This document shows, piece after piece, positions 17,368-25,902 of a stretch of DNA of 64,000 nt. Source of the stretch: Pilosibacter fragilis (GTDB lineage: Bacteria > Bacillota > Clostridia > Lachnospirales > Lachnospiraceae); the NCBI RefSeq assembly GCF_032490495.1, contig NZ_JAVYJB010000004.1, positions 186,001 through 250,000 of the forward strand. Reading direction: 5' to 3'. The translations under genes were made by a program, and so were the position numbers. The stretch's first letter is position 1, and every line of letters starts with the position of its first letter. A model generated the notes under the pieces. It searched no databases, had not been told where the DNA came from, and worked only from the letters and a program-made list of their open reading frames with translations.

Positions 17368-17576
17368 GACGGAATCTGCCGCGTATCGGACAGCCACTAC
17401 ACAAAGACCATCCAGTTTCAGGACATCAACTATCAGCTTTCCCAAAACGAAGATAAGACGGCAATCTTTGAGGGTTGGTGGATTTCCTCAATTATTTTGA
17501 CAGCTCGATTCATTTCCAGCTGTCTTTTTTGAACCTTGCGGCATCGGAGGAGACCTTTGCTAACTCCATTTCAATC
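17368..17576 (+). pseudogene. Remnant of VirB4-like conjugation ATPase, frameshifted
   Basis: DGICRVSDSHYTKTIQFQDINYQLSQNEDKTAIFEGW is followed, after a one-base shift near 17,476, by DFLNYFDSSIHFQLSFLN...EETFANSISIP. This is the N-terminal region of the VirB4-like ATPase of these elements. It lacks both the start and the ATPase domain. It adjoins the VirB6 remnant, so the intervening genes were deleted. Confidence 0.72.
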
Positions 17577-17720
17577 CCGCACAAAGGTTATTCCAGCGTC
17601 TTTCCATTCCTTAAGATGGGCGCGGACTGCTGCCTCGCAGACACCATCTTTATGAAGTGCCACTGCTGCTTTATAATTGATTCCGTCCATGATTACATGG
17701 GCATGACATTCTCCGAACAT
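17571..17720 (-). pseudogene. 5' fragment of an amidohydrolase-like gene
   Basis: On the minus strand 49 codons read MFGECHAHVIMDGINYKAAVALH...AGITFVRD and then stop where the VirB4 remnant begins. The HAH motif and overall match recall the N-terminus of amidohydrolase-superfamily proteins often found beside NhaC transporters. It lies just downstream of nhaC in the same orientation, so it was probably a second gene of that operon, cut by the recombination scar. Confidence 0.55.
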
Positions 17721-17754
17721 TGCTTTCGCCTTCTTTTTCTATCTGTTTTTCCAG

Positions 17755-19059
17755 TTATGCATTTTTTTCAAAAGAAATAAAGACAAGGGAACTGATGAAC
17801 AACATATACGGGTAAAACAACCTTGGCAGAATATCAAATGCACTGACTGTCTCACCCAGGCCGGAAGCCGCTGAGATGGCAACCAGCATCTGTGCTCCAT
17901 AAGGAAGAATTCCCTGAAAGATACAGGAAAATGTATCCAGAATAGATGCTGCTTTCTTATTGCTGATTCCGTAGTTTCCTGACATTTCTTTTGCAATTGG
18001 ATTTGCCATAACAATTGCGACTGTATTATTCGCCGTTGCAATATCCATCAGACCTACCAACAGACCCATGCCAAGGAGTCCGCCTTTTCTCCCTTTAAAC
18101 ACTTTTTTTATCCAATATAGCAGAGCAGCAAATCCACCATATTCTTTGATCAGTGCACAGATAGACGCTACCAGAATGGCAACCATGCTGGTTTCAAACA
18201 TGCCTGCTGCCCCGTCTCCCATATTTCCAAGCAAATCCGTCGGCACGATCATCCCTGTCGCAATCATGATGATGGAGCCACTTATGATTCCTGTAATCAG
18301 TACCAGGAACACATTTAAGCCAAGAATACCTCCCGCCAGTACCAGTATATAAGGAATGGCCTGTATCAGATGATATTCTTCCTGCACAACTCCGCCACTG
18401 TAATTTTTCACAGACAGACTGTAAATAATCACCAGACTGACAATTGCTGCCGGAAGTGCAATGAAAAAGTTTTCCTTAAATTTATCTGTCATCTTACAAC
18501 CCTGTCCATTACATGCGGCAATTGTCGTATCAGAGATAAAGGACAGATTATCCCCAAACATTGCACCACCCATGACTGTCGCAATACAAAGCGGCAGGTC
18601 AAACCCCGATGCTCGCGACACGGCTATTCCAATCGGGGTAATTAAAGTAATGGTTCCTACGGAAGTCCCCATTGCAAGTGATACAAAACAACTTACTACA
18701 AAAAGCACCACAACCGCGAACTGAGGCGGTATCAGTGACAGAATAAAATATGCCACACTGTTTGCTGATGTTCTTCCAACAACACCCACAAAAATTCCAG
18801 CCAGCATAAATATAATGATCATGGTAATAATGTTCGGATCGCTGATTCCAACTCCCATTATTTTCAGTTTATCATTCAGGCTTAATTTCCGGTTTTGCAG
18901 ACATGCAACAAGCAGTGCAAGCAAAAATATAATCACAACAGGAATTTTGTAAAATCCCATCTCGATATTCAGGCCATATTCAAACAGAATCCCCAGTCCC
19001 AGATATAAAACCACAAACACCGCGATAGGCAATAAGGCTTTTGCGTTTCTTTTTTCCAT
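17755..19059 (-). CDS. NhaC-family Na+/H+ antiporter
   Basis: 434 residues, about 11 membrane helices. VSCFVSLAMGTSVGTITLITPIGIAVSRASG, GGAMFGDNLSFISDTTIAA and the later MDIATANNTVAIVMANPIAKE region are typical of NhaC-like antiporters. Members of the family exchange Na+ for H+ or for organic substrates (for example malate/lactate). The truncated amidohydrolase-like gene downstream suggests a metabolic role. A GAGAGGGATTAAG ribosome site precedes the ATG. Confidence 0.85.
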   Translation of the reverse strand: MEKRNAKALLPIAVFVVLYLGLGILFEYGLNIEMGFYKIPVVIIFLLALLVACLQNRKLSLNDKLKIMGVGISDPNIITMIIIFMLAGIFVGVVGRTSANSVAYFILSLIPPQFAVVVLFVVSCFVSLAMGTSVGTITLITPIGIAVSRASGFDLPLCIATVMGGAMFGDNLSFISDTTIAACNGQGCKMTDKFKENFFIALPAAIVSLVIIYSLSVKNYSGGVVQEEYHLIQAIPYILVLAGGILGLNVFLVLITGIISGSIIMIATGMIVPTDLLGNMGDGAAGMFETSMVAILVASICALIKEYGGFAALLYWIKKVFKGRKGGLLGMGLLVGLMDIATANNTVAIVMANPIAKEMSGNYGISNKKAASILDTFSCIFQGILPYGAQMLVAISAASGLGETVSAFDILPRLFYPYMLFISSLVFISFEKNA

Positions 19060-19142
19060 TTCTTAATCCCTCTCAACCCCTTTTATTTATCCCAAACTAT
19101 ACCATGCCATGATACCGCAAATGCCTTAAAAAATCAATGACC

Positions 19143-20435
19143 CTACTTCCAGTGAATCACTGCTTCCACCGAATCCGTATACTGATCATCAGTGATGGAC
19201 TTGTAACGGGAGTCGTCATACCAGTCGGTGAAACCGTTGTCAATTTTGTAAATATTTCCAGTTTCAGTGTCCACGATGCGCTCGTAACCCAGGGTAGCGT
19301 CACTCTGTTTCTGGCTCATAATATCCTGGCTCCGGTTCCGGTTTTCCCAGGAAGACATGATGCTGTCGGACATCTCACTGGCTGACTGGCTGAGAGACTG
19401 GGAGGTAGAGGCCGCCTGATTGCTCTGGGACATGGCAAAGCTCTGGAACTCCGGCGTATAATTAAGACTGCTGAGAACTTTATTCAAAGTAGGCTGCCAG
19501 TCCTGAAAGCTTCCCTTTTCTGCACTGAGGACTGTCAGATTATAGACAGAATAATATCCCATTCCCGTGCCCATGGCAAAGGGAACCACATCCGCCGTGA
19601 ACATTCCTTCTCCCGTTGTGCCATTCTGTGTAAAATCCGCCCGAAGAATGGAGGGGGAAATAGCAACGCTGCTCATTCCCTGAGTACTTTCAAAGCTCTC
19701 TGTCACAGAAAAATCTGCAATGTACGGTGTCTGAATATCCGCATAGTCAGCAGTTGCATTCATTGCGTCTGCAAACTGTGGGAATATTTCAAAGACTCCC
19801 TGTGTCGATACATTCATAAGAATGGGACATTTTCCAAACAAATCACTGGAAAGCGCCATCATCGCCCGGGAATTTTCATCTGAAAATAATGGTTCCATTT
19901 TTAGCATAAAGAAAATCTGATTTACCGGATTCTCCGGATCAAAAACATGAATTGCATGAAACATACCGGTGTACATGGCAGAAGATTTCACGCTCCAGCC
20001 TTCCGGAATATTCATACTGAATTCTGTACAGCTATAAGGCACCAGCTCCTGAGCAGACGCCAGCGGAACGACTGTCCAGCTGTCCTCTACCGATGCTGCT
20101 GTGCTGGAGGCTGTTTGCTCACCCTCTTCTTCATCCGGTGCAGTCACAGCTGCTACGCTTCCTGGCCGTTCAAATACCATCTCTGTATCGGCATTTGCCA
20201 GCATCAGCACACCGTCCTCCAGGAGATCCAGAGTCATGGCAGTTCCCATCTCTTCCAGATCCTCCTTGCCGACAGTCATACCGTTATAGGTCACGCTCAC
20301 AAGCTCCCATGTTCCTGCCGCAGTGTCTGCGGCAGCAGTCGTTACAGTATCCACTGCGGCATCCGTTCCCACATTTGATACGCCCTGTCGGCGTTGCTGC
20401 GAAAATGCGGTTGCCACAGGAAAGGACAAGCACAT
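19143..20435 (-). pseudogene. Secreted protein of unknown function, N-terminally truncated
   Basis: 430-codon reading frame. From about residue 17 (NVGTDAAVDTVTTAAADTAAGTWELVSVTYNGMTVGKEDL) it looks extracytoplasmic: low-complexity Ala/Thr linker, a GTWELVSV lipocalin-like strand, then a long region ending in DTETGNIYKIDNGFTDWYDDSRYKSITDDQYTDSV. No signal peptide or lipobox is present; the first residues come from different DNA, with a junction near 20,390. A real homologue should have an export signal, so this copy is probably inactive. Not recognised. No gene is supported in 20,440-20,710. Confidence 0.5.
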
Positions 20436-20712
20436 TTGAAGCAGCAGGAAAACAGGGCTGTGATTGTGTGGCGTAGAGCCGCAAGCGCAGGGCTGGTTTC
20501 GTCAGCAAACAGGGCGTATATGAAAACCCCCGTCCCTCGTCCTACGCCGAACTTGTGGACACACTCCCGCAAAAATTGAAATGATCGAGAAGCCATTTTA
20601 GGGCTTTCCCGCCTTGATTACCCATCAGCAAAGGCGGGTGGTACTGTCAACGGCGGCGCAATTTTTGCGCCGTTCATCTTGAACGTTGACTGGCTCGGCT
20701 GACTTTGCTATG

Positions 20713-21543
20713 TTATAGCTTCAAAGCATTTTGGGGACATTTTTCCACGCATTTCATGCACAAAATACATTCTGTTGCGTTTTTCTTATTTCGGGAATTG
20801 CATGGAACTTCTACATTCATTGGACATATCTTTTCACACTTTCCGCACGAAATACATTTCTTCTTGTCGACTTTGATGCGAAAAAGCGAAAAATAACTCA
20901 TCGGTTTCAAAAAAACTGTAATTGGGCAAATATATTTGCAAAAAGCTCTGTTATCTTTACATTTGTAGGCTATAGCAATTCCAACGGCATAGTAGAGAAT
21001 ATTTCCAATGATGAAGCTCCGCCACATAATTTCCTCTTTGTTTGGGACTTTAAGAATAAAGAGCAGACTCACAAATACGAGAGAAGCTCCGAAAACAAAA
21101 TAGCGGATCATTCCCCATTGCTTGCGTGGACTGGAAGGTTCCTTGAACGGAAGCAAATCTAAAACCATTGCTGTCCAACAAGCATAACCACACCACCCAC
21201 GCCCAAATAGCAAAGGACCAAATATTTTTGCAACAACATAATGAATTGTAGCGGCTTCAAATACACCGAGGAAAAGATAATACCAGAAGCCCTCTATCTG
21301 CATATTTTCTCGACAAAGAAACCCCAGATACACAATCATATACAGACCAACAGCAAATTGTACTACATTCCGGGCATATTTTTTCTTCTTCCCATATAAT
21401 ACCAATCCAACAGCAATCGCAGTGCCAATATACGAGAAATTGAAAAGATAGAATATATTATCTAACGCAAACCATAATGTCACCGCAATCACTTCAAAAA
21501 CGAGCCACATAACAAACGGCGGTAAATATTTTCTAATCAACAT
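20713..21543 (-). CDS. NapH/CcoG-like membrane protein with two 4Fe-4S clusters
   Basis: 276 residues: about six membrane helices with GRGWCGYACWTAMV and NRAFCKYICPITVF, then a cytoplasmic ferredoxin domain with two 4Fe-4S motifs (CISCGKCEKICPMNV and CILCMKCVEKCPQNA). Such proteins pass electrons across or along the membrane. The gene overlaps the HMA-domain gene by 11 bp, so the two are cotranscribed. A role in metal handling or redox supply is possible. Codons are AT-rich compared with the modules that follow. Confidence 0.82.
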   Translation of the reverse strand: MLIRKYLPPFVMWLVFEVIAVTLWFALDNIFYLFNFSYIGTAIAVGLVLYGKKKKYARNVVQFAVGLYMIVYLGFLCRENMQIEGFWYYLFLGVFEAATIHYVVAKIFGPLLFGRGWCGYACWTAMVLDLLPFKEPSSPRKQWGMIRYFVFGASLVFVSLLFILKVPNKEEIMWRSFIIGNILYYAVGIAIAYKCKDNRAFCKYICPITVFLKPMSYFSLFRIKVDKKKCISCGKCEKICPMNVEVPCNSRNKKNATECILCMKCVEKCPQNALKL

Positions 21544-21784
21544 TTGATTCCTCCGCTTGTTCCATCATCTTTTTTGCAAGTGTTTGAAACTGCTTGATGG
21601 TTTCCTCGTCCATCGGAAGAAGCTGCCCAATCTGTCCGGCAATCATAGCAGTTACATCGTCTATACTGTTTTTTAACAGATTGACATTGCACTCTTGCAC
21701 GCCGGTCAGGTTGGATACGCTTTTTTGTACCCTAGCTTGGCAGGCCGCACAAGTCATGCCTGTGACATTGTACTTTTCCTGCAT
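21533..21784 (-). CDS. Small HMA-domain (heavy-metal-associated) protein
   Basis: 83 residues starting at the ATG preceded by GGAGGT. Residues 1-35 are an HMA domain with the metal-binding motif GMTCAAC. The C-terminal half (VTAMIAGQIGQLLPMDEETIKQFQTLAKKMMEQAEE) is an unfamiliar helix replacing the second half of a normal HMA fold. Likely binds Cu(I) or a similar soft metal, or a regulator of the overlapping membrane ferredoxin. Possibly a deletion product of a longer metal ATPase or chaperone. Confidence 0.7.
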   Translation of the reverse strand: MQEKYNVTGMTCAACQARVQKSVSNLTGVQECNVNLLKNSIDDVTAMIAGQIGQLLPMDEETIKQFQTLAKKMMEQAEESNVD

Positions 21785-21929
21785 ATTGAAACCTCCTTCT
21801 CTGGAAAGTGGAATACCCATACGGGATATAGGTCTCTCCGGTTCTCAGTATAGTCCCGCAAGGAGGTTCTGTATTTCCCGTTCAGAAGAATTTTTGTCCC
21901 AAATGGAAGCGTTTCTGAAAGTCGATCCG

Positions 21930-22373
21930 TCATAAACGCTGCAAGGGCATCCCTTCCAACTTCATGTGATATTGTTCCAGCACATCTTTCAGCGTGATCT
22001 CTTGCATTCTTTGTTCCGCTGTTTTTTGAATGTCCAAGTAAAAATCCCGCAGCACCAGTTGGATATTTATACCCACGCCACAGGCAGGATTGGTGTGGAT
22101 GTCCTGATGGAGCAGGGGCTTGTTGCCCTCCACTGCCCGATAGGCATCCAGCAGAGTGATTTTCTCCGGATCACGAGCCAGAGCGGGTCGGGGATGTCCC
22201 TTCACACTGACCAGCAGCCCTCCTTTACGCAGGGCGGACATGAGCTGGCGCACATAGGCAGGATTCGTCTGAATGCTCTCTGCCAGCTTGTTACTGGTCA
22301 GGTCGCAGTCTGGGTACAGAGCAATAAAAGCCAGAATATGAACAGCATCGCTAAGGCGGGTGGGATATTTCAT
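21930..22373 (-). CDS. Rrf2-family transcriptional regulator, divergent from the sirtuin genes
   Basis: 147 residues. MKYPTRLSDAVHILAFIAL is the Rrf2 start, and the winged helix continues with LTSNKLAESIQTNPAYVRQLMSALRKGGLLVSVKGHPRPALARDPEKITLLDAYRAVEG. Only one Cys (NPACGVG) lies where IscR/NsrR carry three cluster ligands, so Fe-S binding is unlikely. The ATG at 22,373 has AAGGAGA upstream; a much longer in-frame reading is spurious. Transcribed away from the three sirtuin genes, whose shared intergenic region carries matched inverted repeats. Confidence 0.88.
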   Translation of the reverse strand: MKYPTRLSDAVHILAFIALYPDCDLTSNKLAESIQTNPAYVRQLMSALRKGGLLVSVKGHPRPALARDPEKITLLDAYRAVEGNKPLLHQDIHTNPACGVGINIQLVLRDFYLDIQKTAEQRMQEITLKDVLEQYHMKLEGMPLQRL

Positions 22374-22398
22374 GGACTGATCTCCTTTTTTCTTTGAT

Positions 22399-22475
22399 GT
22401 TATTTTTATTATAACAGCATATTGACAGCAACGCAAGAGGATGCTAAAATGATTTGAAGTAAGAATAAAAATAAC
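22399..22475. promoter_or_regulatory. Divergent overlapping promoters with paired operator half-sites
   Basis: Plus strand: TTGACA (22,422-22,427), 17 bp, TAAAAT (22,445-22,450) towards the sirtuins. Minus strand: TTGCGT (22,436-22,431), 17 bp, TATAAT (22,413-22,408) towards rrf2. GTTATTTTTATT (22,399-22,410) and its exact reverse complement (22,464-22,475) lie symmetrically at the two transcription start regions. Probable Rrf2 binding sites controlling both directions. Confidence 0.65.
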
Positions 22476-22499
22476 ACCCACTCGAAAGGAATGGTGACA

Positions 22500-23480
22500 A
22501 TGAACTTCTATGATGATTTGGTCATGCAGACCCAGATGAATTATTCCAGGCACTATCCTATCTATGCTTCCGGCAGTACGCCTTATCAGCTGACTGACAA
22601 AAAGCCGCTGCCGTATAGCGAACAGATCCATCGTTTGGTACAGGAGGTAAAGGAAGCTGACTGTGTGGTAGTGGGCGGGGCCTCCGGTCTGTCCGCTGCC
22701 GGTGGCGGAGATTTTTACTACGAGGACAACGACTCCTACCGGAAATACTTCCGGCCTTTTGCGGAGAAGTACCACTTCAAAGGTGCTTTTGCAGGGATGA
22801 TGCATCCCTGGAAGACAAGGGAAGAGTATTGGGGGTATCTCGCCACATTCCTTCACACCACCCAGACCGCACCTGTGCGTCATCCTTATCTGAATTTAGA
22901 CGCTTTGCTGAAAGGCAAGGACTTCTTCATCCTCACCACCAACCAGGATACCCAGTTTGTCAAACTCTACCCGGAGGAGAAGGTGGCAGAGATCCAGGGG
23001 GATCACCGGTTCTTCCAGTGTGCTGCCTGCTGCACCGATGACACCTGGGATGCGGTAAAGCCAGTGGCTGATATGGTGGCCGCTATGGGGGATGGCACGA
23101 AGATTCCCATCGATCTCATTCCCCGGTGCCCTCACTGCGGCGGTGAGGCATTCCCCTGGGTGCGGGGATATGGAAATTTCCTGCAAGGAAAGAAATACGA
23201 AGAACAGTACGAAAAAATTTCTCGCTATGTGCTGGAACACAAAGACAGTAAGATTCTGTTTCTGGAACTGGGCGTTGGCCGAATGACTCCCATGTTTATC
23301 CAGGAGCCTTTCTGGAACCTGACCCTCAGTTTCCCCCATGCCCGGTATATCGGCGTCAACGACAAGTATGACTTCCTGCCCAAGCAGTTGGAGGACAAGG
23401 GCATGACCATTGTGGCCGACATTGCTCAAGTGCTGCGGGATGCACGGGACACCATGGGCAGTGGAGATAACGATCAATGA
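22500..23480 (+). CDS. Class M-like sirtuin 1 (Gln in place of catalytic His)
   Basis: 326 residues with a SIR2 fold: NAD-binding GGASGLSAAGG (residues 59-69), TTNQD (146-150; canonical TQNID), zinc-type Cys at 174, 177/178, 210 and 213, and LELGVGRMTP late. The catalytic His of deacetylase sirtuins is Gln here (EIQGD, Q166). This is how class M sirtuins (SirTM), which are protein ADP-ribosyltransferases, are built. The lipoate/GcvH-L/macrodomain partners of known SirTM operons are absent. The start at 22,500 has CGAAAGGA upstream. Its stop overlaps the next sirtuin. Confidence 0.82.
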   Translation: MNFYDDLVMQTQMNYSRHYPIYASGSTPYQLTDKKPLPYSEQIHRLVQEVKEADCVVVGGASGLSAAGGGDFYYEDNDSYRKYFRPFAEKYHFKGAFAGMMHPWKTREEYWGYLATFLHTTQTAPVRHPYLNLDALLKGKDFFILTTNQDTQFVKLYPEEKVAEIQGDHRFFQCAACCTDDTWDAVKPVADMVAAMGDGTKIPIDLIPRCPHCGGEAFPWVRGYGNFLQGKKYEEQYEKISRYVLEHKDSKILFLELGVGRMTPMFIQEPFWNLTLSFPHARYIGVNDKYDFLPKQLEDKGMTIVADIAQVLRDARDTMGSGDNDQ

Positions 23481-24358
23481 AGGTTGGAAACCAAGCGGTG
23501 CTTCAGGAACTTGCCGAGCGTATTGCTCAAGCAGATGCCGTTGTGATCGGAGGAGGCTCCGGCCTGTCAAGCGCAGCTGGATACGACCACTACCATTGGT
23601 CCCCGGCACTTTCGGAGGCATTGGCTCCCTTTCGGGAACAGTATGGATTTACCTCCCCACTGGCTGGATTCTACCATTGCTTTTCCAGCTATGGGGAACA
23701 GTGGGGATATTATAGTCAATATATCCGCTTCATGTGGGAGGCCCCCACGGGGCAGCCATATCTGGACCTGCAGGCACTTGTTGCGGACAAACCTGCTTTT
23801 GTGTTGACCACGAATGTGGATCAGCAGTTTTTTCGGGTATTTCCCCAGAAACAAATTTGCGCCTTTCAGGGAGACTTTAGCTACTGCCAATGCAGTCAGC
23901 CCTGCCGGGATGATATTTGGGAAAACCGCGAGCTGGTGAAGGAGCTGACTGGTTGCTTGGCAGGTGTTCGCCTGCCGGAGGAAGCTGTTCCTCGCTGCCC
24001 GGATTGCGGGCGGGTGCTGGTGCCTTGGGTACGAGATGATACCTTCCTGGAGGGAACCTTCTGGCAGGATAGTCTGCACCGCTACCATAGATTCCTGCGA
24101 CGCTGGATAATGGATCAGTCCGACAAAAAAGTCCTGCTGTTGGAACTTGGCGTGGGTGAGATGACGCCCAGTATCATCAAACTACCCTTCTGGGAACTTA
24201 CTGCCAAAAACGAAAACGTCTTTTATGCATGTCTTAATCGAGAGTCATCTCATAGGCCAGAGCATCTGCGGGGACGCAGCCTGTATCTGCAAGGAGATTT
24301 GACGGAAACTCTAGCTGCCCTCCGGCAGGAGCGATCCATCGCAGCAACCATAAAATAG
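23477..24358 (+). CDS. Class M-like sirtuin 2
   Basis: 293-residue paralogue of the preceding protein, overlapping it by 4 bp. GGGSGLSSAAG (25-35), TTNVD (111-115), AFQGD with Gln131 at the catalytic position, Cys at 137, 139, 143 and a later RCPDCG pair, then LELGVGEMTP. It lacks the ~40-residue N-terminal lead of paralogue 1. Likely an NAD-using ADP-ribosyltransferase or deacylase; the target is unknown. The two may form a heteromer, since they are translationally coupled. Confidence 0.8.
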   Translation: MKVGNQAVLQELAERIAQADAVVIGGGSGLSSAAGYDHYHWSPALSEALAPFREQYGFTSPLAGFYHCFSSYGEQWGYYSQYIRFMWEAPTGQPYLDLQALVADKPAFVLTTNVDQQFFRVFPQKQICAFQGDFSYCQCSQPCRDDIWENRELVKELTGCLAGVRLPEEAVPRCPDCGRVLVPWVRDDTFLEGTFWQDSLHRYHRFLRRWIMDQSDKKVLLLELGVGEMTPSIIKLPFWELTAKNENVFYACLNRESSHRPEHLRGRSLYLQGDLTETLAALRQERSIAATIK

Positions 24359-24374
24359 AAAGGGGCGAACGAAT

Positions 24375-25211
24375 ATGATAGATTGGAACCCTATTGCGGA
24401 AAAATTCAGAGAAGCGGACGCTATCTTGATCGGGGCCAGTAACGGCCTGTCCATCACCGAAGGATTGCATTTGTTTGCAGATAATGCAGCCTTTGATGAA
24501 TTGTTTGGAGATTTCAAACAAAAATACGGATTACATTGTATTTTGCAGGGCATGATGGCTGGATGGCCCAGCGAGGAGGAAAAATGGGCCTTCTGGGCCC
24601 GGCTCGTCCATCATTACTGCGGGCAGTACCAGCCTACGCCGGTGATGAACGATTTGAAGGCCATTGTGGGAGAGAAAGATTACTTTGTCGTCACATCAAA
24701 CGGAGAAGGTCACTTTGAACTGTGTGGCTTCGATCCGACGAAAATCTATGAGATTGAGGGCAACTGGTTTACGATGCAGTGTGCCCGCCCCTGCCACGAC
24801 ACCCTCTATCCTAGTCTGGAGGTGGCCGAAAAATTATCGGCTGCCGAACAGGTCGGCCATGTGCCTACAGAATTGGTGCCGCGCTGTCCCAAGTGCGGCG
24901 GTCCCATGGAGATCCACATGGGTGCGGGTCAGAGAATGATTCCGGATACCGCTGCCCAGGCACGGTTCCAAAACTTTCTGAAAATCTACCACGGGAAGAA
25001 ACTGGTGGTTTTGGAGCTGGGCATTGGCTGGCGCAATCAGCTGATCAAGGCCCCGATGATGCGCCTGGTGGCCAGCGAGCCAAACGCCACTTATGTGACC
25101 CTCAATCTTGGTGAGATCTACATTACGGACAATATCAAAGAAAAGTCCTTCGGTCTGGACGGGCGACTGGATGAGCTGCTGCCTGCTCTCCGGGAGGCGT
25201 GCGAGGCATGA
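24375..25211 (+). CDS. Divergent class M-like sirtuin 3
   Basis: 278-residue third paralogue. The NAD-binding Gly-rich loop is GASNGLSITEG, the TQNID equivalent is TSNGE (Asp to Glu), and the catalytic position is Glu128 (EIEGN). The Cys pairs (C136, C140, RCPKCG) and LELGIGWRNQ remain. With both signature residues changed, NAD chemistry may be altered or lost; it could be a regulatory partner. AGAAAGGGG precedes the ATG. Its last codons overlap a relic of a glycosylase gene. Confidence 0.75.
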   Translation: MIDWNPIAEKFREADAILIGASNGLSITEGLHLFADNAAFDELFGDFKQKYGLHCILQGMMAGWPSEEEKWAFWARLVHHYCGQYQPTPVMNDLKAIVGEKDYFVVTSNGEGHFELCGFDPTKIYEIEGNWFTMQCARPCHDTLYPSLEVAEKLSAAEQVGHVPTELVPRCPKCGGPMEIHMGAGQRMIPDTAAQARFQNFLKIYHGKKLVVLELGIGWRNQLIKAPMMRLVASEPNATYVTLNLGEIYITDNIKEKSFGLDGRLDELLPALREACEA

Positions 25212-25309
25212 AGTTTGTGGGGACCGTAATCATCTATGCCTATTTGCAGGCGGTGGGAGTTATCAACTCTCATGAATCAGGTTGCTTCCTGAATCCTTTG
25301 CAGCAGTAG
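25208..25309 (+). pseudogene. 3' relic of a DNA-3-methyladenine glycosylase I (tag) gene
   Basis: The 33-codon reading KFVGTVIIYAYLQAVGVINSHESGCF matches the conserved C-terminal end of Tag (FVG-x4-YA-x-LQA-x-G-x-x-N-x-H-x3-C). The rest of the gene is gone; sirtuin 3 has taken its place. A weak hairpin (GCCGGGAAG...CTCCCGGC, about 25,329-25,365) follows. Confidence 0.65.
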
Positions 25310-25394
25310 AAAATGCAGAAAATAAAACGCCGGGAAGTTGACTCAAATTGTCAATGCCTCCCGGCTATTATCTTGCAGATTAATATAGTTAGAA

Positions 25395-25748
25395 TCATGG
25401 TATATATTTCATTCCCCATTGAGAAATGGCGTAAAAGACCGGCAACAGATCCCGTCCTTTCTCGGTGAGGGAGTATTCCACCCGTAGGGGCATTTCATTA
25501 TATTGGATGCGCTGGATCAATTCATCCGATTCCAGCTCCTTCAGGGCGTTGGTCAGAGCTGTGTTGGTGATGGGCTTGAGAACTTTTTTCAGTTCCCCAA
25601 ACCGCATGGGACACTTGATGCATAGTTCATAGAGAATTTGGAGTTTCCATTTGCCCTGCAGCATTTGAACCACCGGCGTGACCGGGCAGTTTCCATCATC
25701 GGTTAGAATGACACTGCCAACCTTTTCTTTGAATTCTTCATAAGTCAT
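25395..25748 (-). CDS. HxlR/MarR-type transcriptional regulator
   Basis: 117 residues with the HxlR winged helix: CPVTPVVQMLQGKWKLQILYEL, MRFGELKKVLKPITNTALTNALKELESDELIQR, VEYSLTEKGRDLLPVFYAISQWG. The single Cys before PVTPVV is placed as in redox- or aldehyde-sensing HxlR proteins. The ATG at 25,748 follows GAGGA; an upstream extension is less likely. Divergent from the flavin reductase and radical SAM genes, which it probably controls. Confidence 0.86.
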   Translation of the reverse strand: MTYEEFKEKVGSVILTDDGNCPVTPVVQMLQGKWKLQILYELCIKCPMRFGELKKVLKPITNTALTNALKELESDELIQRIQYNEMPLRVEYSLTEKGRDLLPVFYAISQWGMKYIP

Positions 25749-25812
25749 GATTGGATTTTTCCTCGTCTTTTGCAGTATATTTTTTGACACCAGGTACAAA
25801 TAATTTGCGTAC

Positions 25813-25840
25813 TTGAACAAAAATTGCTATTAGGTATAAT
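25813..25840 (+). promoter_or_regulatory. Promoter of the flavin reductase-radical SAM genes
   Basis: TTGAAC (25,813-25,818), 16-bp spacer, TATAAT (25,835-25,840), between the divergent HxlR gene and the flavin reductase gene. Confidence 0.55.
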
Positions 25841-25902
25841 AAATATATCACTAGTTGGCCGAGCAGTCAACGACTGAAATTTCTTAGAAAGGTCTGAATG
25901 AC

